Part shown: piece after piece, positions 37,501-55,620 of the stretch
Layout: each line of letters starts with the position of its first letter
How positions within the stretch are numbered: the stretch's first letter is position 1
NCBI GenBank assembly: GCA_028583405.1
Contig: CM053251.1
Span: forward strand, 5,180,983 to 5,244,982
DNA length: 64,000 nt
Direction of reading: 5' to 3'
Source of the DNA: Pogonophryne albipinna
Taxonomy: Eukaryota; Chordata; Actinopteri; Perciformes; Artedidraconidae
The notes under the pieces: generated by a model
What the model was told of the DNA's origin: nothing
The model's input: the letters and a program-made list of their open reading frames with translations, nothing else
Databases searched by the model: none
Translations under genes and position numbers: made by a program

Positions 37501-40116
37501 TGTTGTACCATGCACACAGAAACACTCTGTCCTTCTATCCATCTATTACTATCTGTCTTAATGTCCACACTTTGAGTTAGAGCAAGACGTCCCAATAAAT
37601 ATTGGCATTTAATTCAAAATGCTTGATGATTTAATTTCAGCCTTTTGTTGGCACTACAATGATGTCACATTTGGCATGGCGAGTGTTATGAACATAGATG
37701 ATCTCAAAAGGATAAATTGTGATATGCCTACCATGTTTATTTGTGTCTACAATTAGGCTAAAATGTACTAATGTAATGTACTGAGCACCCAATATCCAAT
37801 ATGTCAAACCTCCACTGAGTAAATGTCATCACCTGCGAGGATGACTACAAATTGGTGGAGCACTTCCACCGTCCCAAGGAAGCAAAAAGGTTTTACGTTG
37901 AATGAAACCATCACATTTTCTCACCATTTTACCTTTTCAGCCATACCGTCCTTTTACAGTAATCAGTTAAGGATGAAATGACTTTCTCCCCGAGCTTTTA
38001 ACTGCATCTTACAGTACATTACTTGCACTACATTATAATTATTTTGTAAAACAATCTAGTTTGTGTTTCTTTGTTTCCACCCAGCACTTGAATGTCTAAT
38101 GTAAGTGTTATTGTGCTAATATCTGGAAGGACTTCTCTGTTGCCACTCGTGTGTTTAATGGGACATTCCTCTGTGCAGTGCTAATCATGTGCTTGTGTGA
38201 AGTTGTGGAAGAAGTATTGAAAACAAAAAACTAAGTATCAAAAGTCCTACATTAAAAACGTCACTTGTAAAAACGTGTTAATAATGTGTACTTAAAATGT
38301 ACCAGAAGTATTCTTTTTGTAATCACTCAAGGTCATTTCTATCCAAATTAGACATTTGTTTCATTGAAAGTAGAAAGAGATTCATTTATTAGTAAATTCA
38401 TAATTTTCAAACTAACATTGTCCACTGTATACTTGCTTGGATATAACAAATCACATCTGCACACAGCTTTCTAAGAAATATGTATTCATATGCTATTATT
38501 AGAAGTGAGCAGTGAATCACCAGACTTGAGGTTGAAACAGATTTTATTGCTTCCTTTGTTTTGTCTCCTACTAAGAGATTGCATCAGCATCAGAGGCAAC
38601 ACGACCACGTTGTGAGTGTAAAGAAAAAAGAAGCGGCATTCAAGTACTGTAGGAAATTATACAGTTAATACAGTTCAGCGGCCACGTAGGCTGAATAACG
38701 AAATAAACAGAAAAACCATATCGGCGCCAGAGATTTTCTTCTTTTGGGGGTGCTGTGGGGTAGCTTGACGTTTCATAGAGGCTGCTCAAACATGTAGGGT
38801 TTCCCATTAATGTCCCGGGCGCTACAGTGGAATGTTCTACTGCAACACTCTCCACACACACACACACCCGCGACTCTTACAATGAAGGCTCGATAATCAG
38901 CTTTTTTATATTGAAGTTAAAAGCATCAATCTGATGCACTTTGAGAGCAAAATTAAGAGATCTATGGATACATCTCTCATCAACACCCATATGAAACAGA
39001 ACTGTAAACAGATTTTTTTGGGATATTTTACAAATCACTCCCTTTTTAAACTCTATTCTTGTTTTACTGTCATAGTATTTCATACCTGTTTTTCATGTTT
39101 TACTCTTATATTACTATCTTACATCACATACATCGTAGCCTTAAAGTTCACCGTTTGTTTATTATTAAAACAATTAAATAAATAAATAAAACGTGTTTAT
39201 TGGGGAGGGCAGGAATGTCAAATGGGAGGGGCTGGCCCTCCCACGGCGCCGGGTCACACAACATAATAAGTGATGTTACTGAAGTGTCTGATTTCAGAAG
39301 TGTACAGTAACAACAACTCGATATGTTTTAGTTTATGTGTGTTCTGGCCTTTTATTGTTTTGCATAAGCTATATTTGCGTTATTGTAATCATGACGATTT
39401 GCACTTAAGCCAATCTGCTCTTAACATGGAGGACAAACCTGTTTCATAAGCTTTAAAGTATCTGAAAAAGTTTTATACAATATCAAAACATCAGCAACTT
39501 AGAAATATCGTATTGTCTTTGTACTCTATTGCACTAAGTATCTTTAAATTGTAAATACATAGTAACTTCAACTTTATGGACAAATTGATCCGGTTTTTTT
39601 CATTTAAATGATTGTATCATAAGTCTATCAGCCAGTTTTACAGTGATAGACTCATCTTCATTTAACTGTGTTTCTTTTAATTTCATATTTTTATTTAGTT
39701 ATAACATATCCTGACTTTTACCTTATTTGTTTTTCTTGTTTTTTATTATTAATTTATTTCAGTTTTGAATGGGTTATATGTGTAACCATCACTTCAACCT
39801 GTTTTATACATGTGCTCTATCCCTCGTGTCATAATTTCCTTTGCAGACATAACGGTCCCTCTTGTTTTGGAGGGAACTCCTGAACAGATCATTACATGGT
39901 GTACAGTTCCGAGCGCATCAGCTGCGCATTGGAACAACGCCTGTGTCTCGACCAACACTCGACCATCTCGCCTGTTGGGCTGTGACGTAAGTGGGATGTG
40001 TCTGCCGCGTCGTAAGGGAGTGGAAACCTAAAAACCGGTGGCTCCATCAGGAAACCCGGATAACCAGAGAGACTCAATATAACTCGGACCAACCTGCCGA
40101 CTGTATCTGCTCCATC
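37501..40116. other. Upstream region of the purine nucleoside phosphorylase gene
   Basis: Mostly AT-rich without genes. Scattered repeat-like pieces occur (38640-38870, 39190-39260). The last 150 bp before the ATG at 40117 is GC-richer and is the probable 5' untranslated region; no clear TATA box. Confidence 0.4.
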
Positions 40117-47053
<6,937 letters not shown>

Positions 47054-47125
47054 ACACATGCCCAACTTCATCACTTTAACTCGTCCTAGATCAGCTGTTA
47101 TTTTAAAATGCTTGTTACTGTAGAA

Positions 47126-47460
47126 CAGTGCTTCTCAAAGTGTGGTCCGCGCCCCCTAGTGGTCCGTGAGTATATTGGTAACATTTTACATTTGAAATAA
47201 ATACATTTATTTCAGTTTTCCGCACTCTCGCGGGAATATCTCCGCAGTGGAGCGAGCTTAAGTTTCACTTTCGATTGCATGATATATCCCAGCGCAACAC
47301 CTTCATCACACATGTTGCCATTTGTTTGTACCATTTTCAGGCGATTTGTAATCTGTTCTAGAAAAACGATGTTTTTTTTATATTTGTGGAGTTAGGTGGT
47401 CCACGAGTGTTTTTTTATTGGTTAAGTGGTCCTTGGTATGAAAAAGTTTGAGAAACCCTG
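47126..47460. mobile_element. hAT-type MITE in the pnp 3' flank, 8-bp target duplication
   Basis: Ends CAGTGCTTCTCAAAG and GTTTGAGAAACCCTG, with CTGTAGAA on both sides (47118-47125 and 47461-47468). 335 bp, no transposase. It lies 72 bp after the pnp stop codon. Confidence 0.85.
47196..47201 (+). promoter_or_regulatory. First AATAAA after the pnp stop, inside the MITE
   Basis: No AATAAA occurs between the stop at 47053 and the MITE; GAAATAAATAC at 47195-47204 is the first candidate poly(A) signal. Use is not proven. Confidence 0.35.
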
Positions 47461-47548
47461 CTGTAGAACGCTAAGAAAAGCTGTTAGCCCAGGGCTGGGT
47501 TTACTACTTGATTAAGTAGTTGCTATTTCACTGACTGTTACTTTAAGT

Positions 47549-48342
47549 CAGGGTTGTCCAAACTTTTTTCCCCGTGGGCCACATACAGAAAAATATACGA
47601 AGGGCTGGGCCACTCACTAGAGGTATATTGCCTCATAAGTTAAAGGTGGGGTAGGTACGTTTGAGAAACCGGCTCGAGATACACTTTTTGTTATATTCCA
47701 TGGAATGCTCTTAACATCCCGATAGCAATGAATATCTGAAGTGCTTTGACAAAAAATCCATACAAAAATGTCATCTGTGGAAGCTGTAGCGCTGTAAAAA
47801 GCACAACCAATCATTTTAGCCGGCCCGGCTAATTCAAATTCTAGCGCACTCGAGCTGGTTTCTCCAAAATGACCTACCCCACCTTTATGTTATAAGTTGG
47901 AAAAGTCAATCCAATGTAGGTAAATTATTCTTGATACTTGAAAATGCTGTAAGAAAAAAACAGCTCTCCATGGGGTTTCATTTATTATGTTGGCAGCTCA
48001 TTCCTTAAAACAGGAGCTTCAGATTGCTGATAAGAGGAAATATGGAGGGTAGATTTCAAGGTTGTTATGTAAATTTGTTATTGGGCTTTTTTCTTATCAA
48101 CTTAGATTTGTTAGAACATATTTTGAACTTTAAATGACTGAATTTATCTGAAAATTGGGCGAATTAACACATGAATACTGTGTACATATATTTGAACATA
48201 TATATTTAAGAAGTATAATATAAGACAAGCAGAAGTTTATTGTACTTAAGTCATTATACTTTTTTAATTTGCTGAGTGAGGGCCGATTCAAAATGGTCCG
48301 CGGGCCGCATTTGGCCCTCGGGCCGTAGTTTGGACACCCCTG
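47549..48342. mobile_element. hAT-type MITE, split by another MITE
   Basis: Begins CAGGGTTGTCCAAAC and ends GTTTGGACACCCCTG, with subterminal CGGGCCGCATTTGGCCCTCG. The flanking 8-mers CTTTAAGT and CTTTACTG match only in their first five bases, so the duplication has decayed or is not original. The TTAAAGG MITE lies inside. Confidence 0.7.
47640..47887. mobile_element. TTAAAGGTGGGG MITE, internally deleted inverse copy, nested
   Basis: Reverse-complement relative of 25439-25913: GGAATGCTCTTAACATCCCG and CAAAGCACTTCA-type blocks occur in opposite order. 248 bp against 475, from an internal deletion. Inserted in the hAT MITE 47549-48342. Confidence 0.8.
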
Positions 48343-49348
48343 CTTTACTGTAAGTTTTAAAATCCTGGAAACTATTACACCATTCTTATACACTCCTCCT
48401 TCAGCAACGTTTACATTTTAAAGGTGTACATATAAACGATACACAGTCATTCTCCTACAGCAAATCCCCGCTTGTGATTTATTTCACTGTATTCAGAGTG
48501 TTTCAGTGAAACGACATTGTATTGTACTTTTTAAAGAAATAACTTAAAATGACATATTTATTGTTCTGATCTTTTACATTTCCCAAAACGAGTACAGTGA
48601 CGTTCCCATTATTTGATGTTGAGCTCATCACACATGTCTTCAGGCTAAAAGGTGGAAATCATAATTGTAAAAGAAGTTTAAGATGTACTAAAATATTTAT
48701 ACTAATAATATTTAAGTGTTTTGTTTTTAAGTTGCTTTGATTATATATCAAGAGTTTGATGAACAGTTGAAGAAAGGGATTATTGGACCGTTACTAAAGT
48801 ATGTTTATTTGATACAAATCTTCCTCCATGTCTTATCACTGTGTTAGCAGACTGGGATGTTACTTTACTAAAAACTGTACAAATTGTGGATCTACTTTTA
48901 CAGTAAAATGACTCAACCTTTTCATGTGTGCTTTGTTTTAAACTCTAAGGTGTTTTATTTCTCTGCTCATTTGTGGTGTTGGAGGTTGGTGGGATGTTCC
49001 CCTGAAGAGGACTCTCAGTCATAACGACTTCCGCTTGACTCATTTACCGGTTTTTAAGTTTGTTTTTTACTTCCCCTTATGCGGTTTTTTTTTTTAAGCC
49101 ACCATATAACTGGTAATCGATGTAAAGCGAAACTAAACTCACAGGAGAACCTAAGCCCTGTCTTACTGAGAAGTGTCAAATCTAATAACAACACATATTT
49201 CATTTTACTCTATTTTATGAAATAAATATTTGTTTCATGAAATAACCACACACTAATTGGACCTTGTCAAAAACATCAGAAACAGTCAAAGACCAACAAG
49301 AAGCACGAGTGTCCCGATACTGTCAGCTGTTTTACGCATACTCTATGA
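48343..49348. other. Intergenic stretch without recognisable gene
   Basis: AT-rich; nothing supported. Confidence 0.4.
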
Positions 49349-49806
49349 TTAAAGAGGCCCTATTGTGCTTTTCACTTTCCTGTAGTCTGTTATTTAGCCT
49401 GCAAAGTCTAAAGTCCCTCATTCCCTCCAGAGGGAGTTTCTCTCCCCGCCCCCCCCCACCCCCCCTCCTGCCTGAAACGCCTCCATTAGACTCCTTTGTT
49501 TACTTCCATGACTTGGTGACATCACTATGTAAGACTTGCACCTTTATTGGCTAGCGCTCCAACACATTGTACGTGGCTAAGGGGCGGGACATCTCTAAGC
49601 GGTTGACCAATCACAACAGAGCTGGCCAGCTAACCAATCAGAGCAGACTGGGCTCTGGTTTCAGACAGAGGGTGAAAAGAGGTGCTGCAGCACAGGCAGT
49701 ATGAGAAAAATAAAGAGCTTTTTGAACATTAAAGCATGGAGGCATGTCCCAGTAGAGACACTACATACTAATATGAACCTGAAAAGGAGCATAATGTCCT
49801 CTTTAA
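49349..49806. mobile_element. MITE with TTAAAGAGG ends, copy 1
   Basis: The left end TTAAAGAGGCCCTATTGTGC mirrors the right end GCATAATGTCCTCTTTAA imperfectly. Internal block CCAATCAGAGCAG ... TCAGACAGAGGGTGAAAAGA. Inverse relative at 52135-52449. Confidence 0.65.
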
Positions 49807-50704
49807 AACTTCATAATGAATGTTTGGTCATTTATCTACAGTAAGAAAGAACAAACACCACCTACATGAGCCAGTAATGCAAACTGTCTCACTAACATCT
49901 GACTCTTAACAGTGTCTGCCTTTAAAGCACAACCTCAATGTAAGCTTCAGAGAGTAAGAACGCTACCAGATAAATCCAGGTGGAGTCCACAGCTGTGAGA
50001 GATAACCCCATCATGATGGATGACATTTGTATTGTCTGTTTGCCCATCACCTCATCAGCCATGTTTACCCTCATTTTTCTTCTCTGTCCACTCGATTCAC
50101 TAACAATCTAATCTATGTTCCCACATTCTAACTCAAAACATTTCTACTTCCTGGATCCCATTCCTCCTCCTCCTGATCCTCCTCCTCCTCTAAAAAGAAA
50201 TGTTCCATTACGCTCAGTCACCCGTGTTTATGGCCATACAAGGTCATGAGAATTATTTGAGCTGTCTGTCTCCCTGCAGCAGGTCCAGGTGTTTGCACAA
50301 AACGTACTGAAGCAGTGCAGCAGAAACAGGCGGTACGTAAAGTTAGAACACACCACGCTATCAATACATCAAGAAGTTCCCCTTCTGGTTCTACAGATTT
50401 ATGGCTACCCACACACTATACTTAAGTTAATAGGTGTGTTTAAAGGTACGCAAATGATGTGTAATAAAGGAGGTAGTGTATGTTTGCAAAGTTGCTTGTA
50501 TAGGCTGACAATCAAGTCTAACCTCTTTGGGAGATAAAATGTGAGTCAATATAAATGTACACGTGTGTGGAAGTATCCAACGTGAATACAATAGAACATA
50601 TATGTCCTGTATTTTAGGGTAAACCATTGATCTGCCAAATGATTGAGGATGGAGCAGGTATGTTTTCCTCACACAATTATTATTAAAACTAACACCTACT
50701 GCAT
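49807..50704. other. Intergenic stretch without recognisable gene
   Basis: A short (TCC)n-like patch near 50160; no gene supported. Confidence 0.4.
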
Positions 50705-51530
50705 TTAACCCTTAGATCAGGGGTGTCAAACTCAATTTCATCACGGGCCACATTAACATTATGGTTGCACTCAAAGGGCCGGTTGTAACTATATAAATAT
50801 AAATATATCATATATCAAATAATGTATTAAATTACATTATTGCCTCTGAATTGGATTATTATCGGATAGGATAATAACTTAGTAATTAACTACGTCTGAA
50901 AGCAGAAGTCCAGGGCAAATAATTGTAAGTCTCTTCAGTGAGCATGTCACAAAACGAAATGCACTGTGGGACATGTAGTTTATGGGCAACCGGCTTCTGT
51001 AAAGTGGCATGTAACCGTATAATAAACATTATATTCTTTGCAAGCTCTTGCAGGGCCACTTAAAATGATGTCGCGGGCCAGATTTGGCCCCCGGGCCTTG
51101 AGTTTGACACCCCTGCCTTAGATGCATAAGTGGGTCATTTTGGACCCGGTGAGGTGGTTTTCTTGAAGTATCTTTGTAGTTAACATTTTTTATCATTTCA
51201 TATTCCAGCTATTCCTCAAAAAACATGTTTTGGATATCATGCCATTCACATTTTAAATGTTATACATTTTAAGAAATTGTAGTTTTTGTATTACTACCCC
51301 AAGCTTCCATAAGTGAGTCAAAAATGACCCGCATGCATTTTCTATGGAATTTCGTTTTGTTTTCAAAATGTAAATAAAATTCTAAAATTATAAATAGTGA
51401 AAAATTAAATATAAAATATTTCAAGTGTCAACCAAAATATAATACAAGGGATTTTTTTTAACCAAAATTACAAAAATGGGATTAAAACACATATTATTCT
51501 AATACGGGTCCTTTTTGACCCACTTATGGA
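50705..51530. mobile_element. Possible piggyBac-like remnant around an hAT MITE
   Basis: TTAA at 50705-50708 is followed by CCCTTAGAT, interrupted by the hAT MITE and its target duplication, then GCATAAGTGGGTCATTTTGG. Related GGGTCCTTTTTGACCCACTT in inverse orientation is at 51506-51525. TTAA plus CCCTTAG...GTGGGTCA resembles fish piggyBac ends; a clean right terminus was not found. Confidence 0.4.
50718..51115. mobile_element. hAT-type MITE with perfect 8-bp target duplication
   Basis: Ends CAGGGGTGTCAAACTCAA and TTGAGTTTGACACCCCTG, flanked by CCTTAGAT on both sides (50710-50717 and 51116-51123). 398 bp; the same family in inverse orientation is at 61592-62135. Confidence 0.9.
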
Positions 51531-52134
51531 AGAGTGTAGGGTCCAGGCACTCGGACATCTAAGGGGAAAGAAACACTGTGTATGTGGACTGAGCAGAAAC
51601 TCCTGCCCTCCTGCTTCTACTCATTTTGTAAAAAGAAGAATAAGAGAAATTAAAAACAAAAGAATAACCCTCAGTGTTCATGAGGGGAAATCATTAATTT
51701 CCAGACGTCAACTTCTTCCTCCAACACCTTGAAATAGCTCTGTACTGTATATATTGGCACTGACACTCTTTACACTAGAAGGTTACAGTGCATCTGTCAC
51801 ACCCTCAATCGTCTATGAACCAGGATGCCCCTCTGGCACCGAGCGTACTGTAGGACAGTCTGATCCTGAACAGTGTTTATATTGCAAATTAATTACCTGA
51901 GCCACTCTGTCAACACCAGATGAAGCAATACAGGTTAAATCACATGAACATGAAAAGTATCTCTGACACGTGGGCTAGAAAAAGACACAACATGTTCCTA
52001 TTAGAAACAGATAGTGTGCAGATGAACCAGCAGAGCATCCTGGCCTACAAAGCTGGCACTTTTAAAATCTTTGGCCAAACAGGAAGACGATGTTCTCTCA
52101 TCTGCATGATCCCTACGCTTGCTTCAACAACACA
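51531..52134. other. Stretch of unknown character
   Basis: Less AT-rich than its surroundings, with short open frames (for example 51526-51732) but no recognisable domain. It could be transposon-derived. Confidence 0.3.
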
Positions 52135-52449
52135 TTAAAGGGGCCCTATCATTGTCATTGTCATGGTCATATTTGTATTTTGTGCCTCTACTGTGACATG
52201 TCTCTGCTTTAATGTTCAAAAAGATCTTTATGTGCTGCAGAAACTCTTTTCACCCTCTGTCTGAAACCAGAGGCCAGGCTGCTCTGATTGGTTAGCGGGA
52301 GGGTTACATAGTGATGTTACATGGAGAGAGGAACTCCCTCTGTAGGGAACACAGGGATTTTAGTCTTTGCAGATTATTAACGTGCACAAAAGCTAGATCA
52401 CACACTACGGGGAAGGGAAAACCCCAAAAGCATGAAAGGGCCTCTTTAA
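52135..52449. mobile_element. MITE with TTAAAG ends, relative of copy 1 in inverse orientation
   Basis: TTAAAGGGGCCCTATCATTG on the left and GAAAGGGCCTCTTTAA on the right. The internal CACCCTCTGTCTGAAACCAG is the reverse complement of the block in 49349-49806. Confidence 0.65.
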
Positions 52450-53007
52450 ACTAACCAACCCAATTCTCATAACCCAAAAGCATAACATACCAAGCAATAC
52501 AGGTATATTTTTTGAAAGGAATTTAGGATAACATGCAAGAAATCGGTAGTTATCGATGCACTGTAAAATGTGTTTTTGGCAGTAAATATCGTAAAGGCTG
52601 TCAAACTATTGAGGATCAGTCAGGATGCTTCTTTTATCTTTGCAGTAAAGGGGAACTTAGAAGTGTGAAGTTCCAGTTCAGACAGCTGTAGTTCCCTCTC
52701 TGCCCTGTGATGTTATTAGGAATAGCTAACACTGCCCTCTGGTGTCCTTTCATGGATCAAAGTGACAAAACTACAGGCTTCACAGAAGATGTAAGTTGAG
52801 AAATGTTGAAACAGTCAGTCAATTAAGAAATTAGTCAATTGTTAGTGAATAAATCAAAAACAATTCTTATCAATTAAAGTTTTTTATCAGGCGGAACGCA
52901 AGTCATTTCCTGGATCCAACGTTGAGGATTTCTTTTCCTTCATTGATATTTTAACATATTTGGCTTTTATGCCGCGATAAAAAAGCGATCAATCTTAAGA
53001 TAATGTC
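52450..53007. other. Intergenic stretch without recognisable gene
   Basis: Nothing supported. Confidence 0.4.
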
Positions 53008-53707
53008 TTAAAGGTCCCATGTCATGCTTTTCTGGTTATTACCCGTCCCCTTGTGTTATGTAGCTTTTTATGCATGTAAACGGTCTGCAGTCACAAACCC
53101 TCAAAGTACACCCTGTAGCGAGTAAAACTCTAACACAGAAAAGTCCTGTCTATGCTGCCCCAGAACGCCTCGTTTGGATATTTCTCTTTTTCCATTGTTT
53201 ACTTCTTGGGTATAGTGACGTATTTCGGGTATAGTGACGTAACGGCTCCGCAGATTGGTCCGCAGAGCCGTTACGTTTGGACCAATCCGCGGACTTCCTC
53301 ACACACACACACACTCGGCGGGATGTTGCGAGGCTTGCTGCTGCGAGGAGCGGGACACTGTGAGCTGGCTCACTGGTGTGGGGTCGGCGAGACAGCGAGA
53401 CACCGCGGAACTCAGCCTGGGCACACACACAAACTCCCAGCCAGGCTGCGGGTGTGTGTGTGTGTGTGTGTTTCGGGCTGGGTTTCGCTGTGTCTCGCTG
53501 TCTCGCAGACGGACACTGGGCTCACAGGGAGGGGGGGCAGGAGCTCCAACAAGCCGTTTAGGACAGAGAGTGAATACACATACTATACAGAGATGCTGTA
53601 TGAGAAACCAATGTGAGTTTGGAAAATTGCACAATGTAAATCTATTCTAGTAGACCTCAACAATGGAATTATGATCAGTAGAAATGGCCATGACATGGGA
53701 CCTTTAA
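53008..53707. mobile_element. MITE with TTAAAGGTCCCATGTCATG ends
   Basis: TTAAAGGTCCCATGTCATG on the left and CATGACATGGGACCTTTAA on the right are perfect mirror images; 700 bp. It contains an inner inverted pair around CGTAACGGCTCCGC ... GCGGAGCC-like sequence and a short CA and TG run. ORFs across it (53152-53650) have no family motif. Confidence 0.85.
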
Positions 53708-54797
53708 CTTAGAAAACTGTAACTTGACTCCTTTTTGGCATCAAATAGACAAAGTAACAGTAATTATTGAAACTGTTAAGAATTGAATCAAGAATTGTTG
53801 GTTTCAGCCCTGGTTTTTAAAGTGAATGATAGCAAACAAGAACAAAATTACCTGAGAATGAAAAACTGTGAAGAAAATCCAGCTTCTGATTTAAATATAT
53901 AAATCATAACAAAGGGTAATTCATTTTCAGGATACGTTTTATGGAAAATGCAGTTCAATAGACAGGCAGGTTTTTTTTTACATCAAATCATAAAACTTGA
54001 GAGGTTCTCAGGTTTCACTGGGGAGAGTTTATGGGACGACGTTGAGCATGTTGTGCTTCTACAGTTGCAGTGCTGGATGAAGTAAGGCATATTTCTACAT
54101 GAGGAGAAAAGACAAACTGTGGAGATCAGTACACGTGCTACTGCAACAGGAAATCTGCAGGTTTATTTATATATGTTACTCTATTTCAGACGTAGTTTTT
54201 TGGGATTTCTAGCTTTGCAGGTGCCTTTGAAATATTGACTTGTGTGAATTCTGTTTGAGGGTGCAACTTTAATAATTATAAGTATTTTAGAAAACAAGCA
54301 AACATCTTTAAAATCCATCCAGAAGGATTTTGCATAGTAGAATATGCATTAATATACAAAGTCTGTGAGCAATGTCAGAAGTTAAAATCCCAACCAAAGA
54401 AGCTCACTGACTTTTGGTTTGGTTTTAGGGTTCATTCCAGTCTCATTTCCCCTGAGCAACATCAGCTGAGAGTGGTGCAGTGATCACGTGGTTTTGTAGA
54501 ACAAACCGGAAGTTTTAGAATCAAATGTTTACATTGGGTTTCGAAATATTGCTGAAAAAAAGGTCTATGGCAAACACACGTTTATGATACCTACACTTTT
54601 CGGTCAGCAGGATAATCTGCACATTACCTCCACTTTAATGTATTTCGTTTTTTATTTAAGTGTAAAGGCAATTGCCAGAAATAAAGAGCTAACTTTAAGC
54701 TCTAAAGGAACTACATCACTGTCCCATGACTTCGAGTCACCACCGTTAAGCTAAAGGTGGCTAATGTTCGGCGTCATGATGTTAGCAGTCTCACTCA
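53708..54797. other. Intergenic stretch without recognisable gene
   Basis: Nothing supported. Confidence 0.4.
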
Positions 54798-55382
54798 TAC
54801 CTCATTCACACCAACGGTGTTTCAGGGCCGGTTCGGAGCTGGAGCTTGAAAAGCACCGGGTTTTCCTGTTCACACCGCAGCGGAGCAGCCTCTTAGCTCC
54901 AGAATCCGGTTCGTTTCAAGCACCAAAAAATTGTCCGGCTAGAGCAAAAGCACCGCATACGTCACGCTTACGTCGAGGCGGGGGCAGGGGCAGGGGCGGG
55001 GCAGGGGCGGGATCAACTCCTGAACAACAACAAAAAGCCGGCGTTTTATCCAGTTTGTACACAACGATGGAGAAACGTAACAAGCAGCAGTGGTCCACTG
55101 AAGAGACCAGCTACCTACTGGGAATCTGGTCTTCCGAAGAGGTACAGAGGAAGCTGGAGCACAATCGGCCATTGTTGTTGTTGTCGGTGTCAGCTGTGAG
55201 GGGTTTCCGCGCGGTTTGGCTTTATGAAGCAAACGGTTACGTCATGACGCAAACGATGACGCAGCACCAGTCGGATTCTGGGCGGTGTGAAAAGAGCCGG
55301 AGCTAAACCGAAGATCCGGTTCTGAACCTGAAAAGCTCTAGCACGGAGCTTGAACCGGAGTTGCGTTGGTGTGAATGAGGTA
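54798..55382 (+). mobile_element. Harbinger-type element with a Myb/SANT-like gene stub
   Basis: The ends TACCTCATTCACACCAACG and CGTTGGTGTGAATGAGGTA are perfect mirror images. Inside, an ATG near 55065 opens MEKRNKQQWSTEETSYLLGI followed by WSSEEVQRKLE, the start of a Myb/SANT-like (trihelix) DNA-binding domain of the type encoded by Harbinger elements next to their transposase. The rest of the domain and the transposase are deleted. Target duplication not clear. Confidence 0.6.
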
Positions 55383-55620
55383 TTAGCCGCTTGTTAGCAC
55401 CTGCTGTTTTTAAGTCACGTAAAAGCTTCAGAAGTTCACCAGCTGGGTGTTATCTGACTTATATTATGTCGTAGAACAAAACGTGAACATCTCTTTAGCT
55501 CGTGTTAACCACGGACCTTATTTCAGCCATATAATCCCAAATACGATCAAAAAACGTTGATTACAGGTGGAGAGAACCAGAAATGTCTCATTCCTGTACC
55601 ACTCCATACGTGGCTCCACC

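Noticed and set aside
53152..53650. Overlapping ORFs of 130-154 residues
   Set aside because: They lie wholly inside a MITE with mirrored ends, are Cys/His/Ser-rich from short CA and TG runs, and have no domain.
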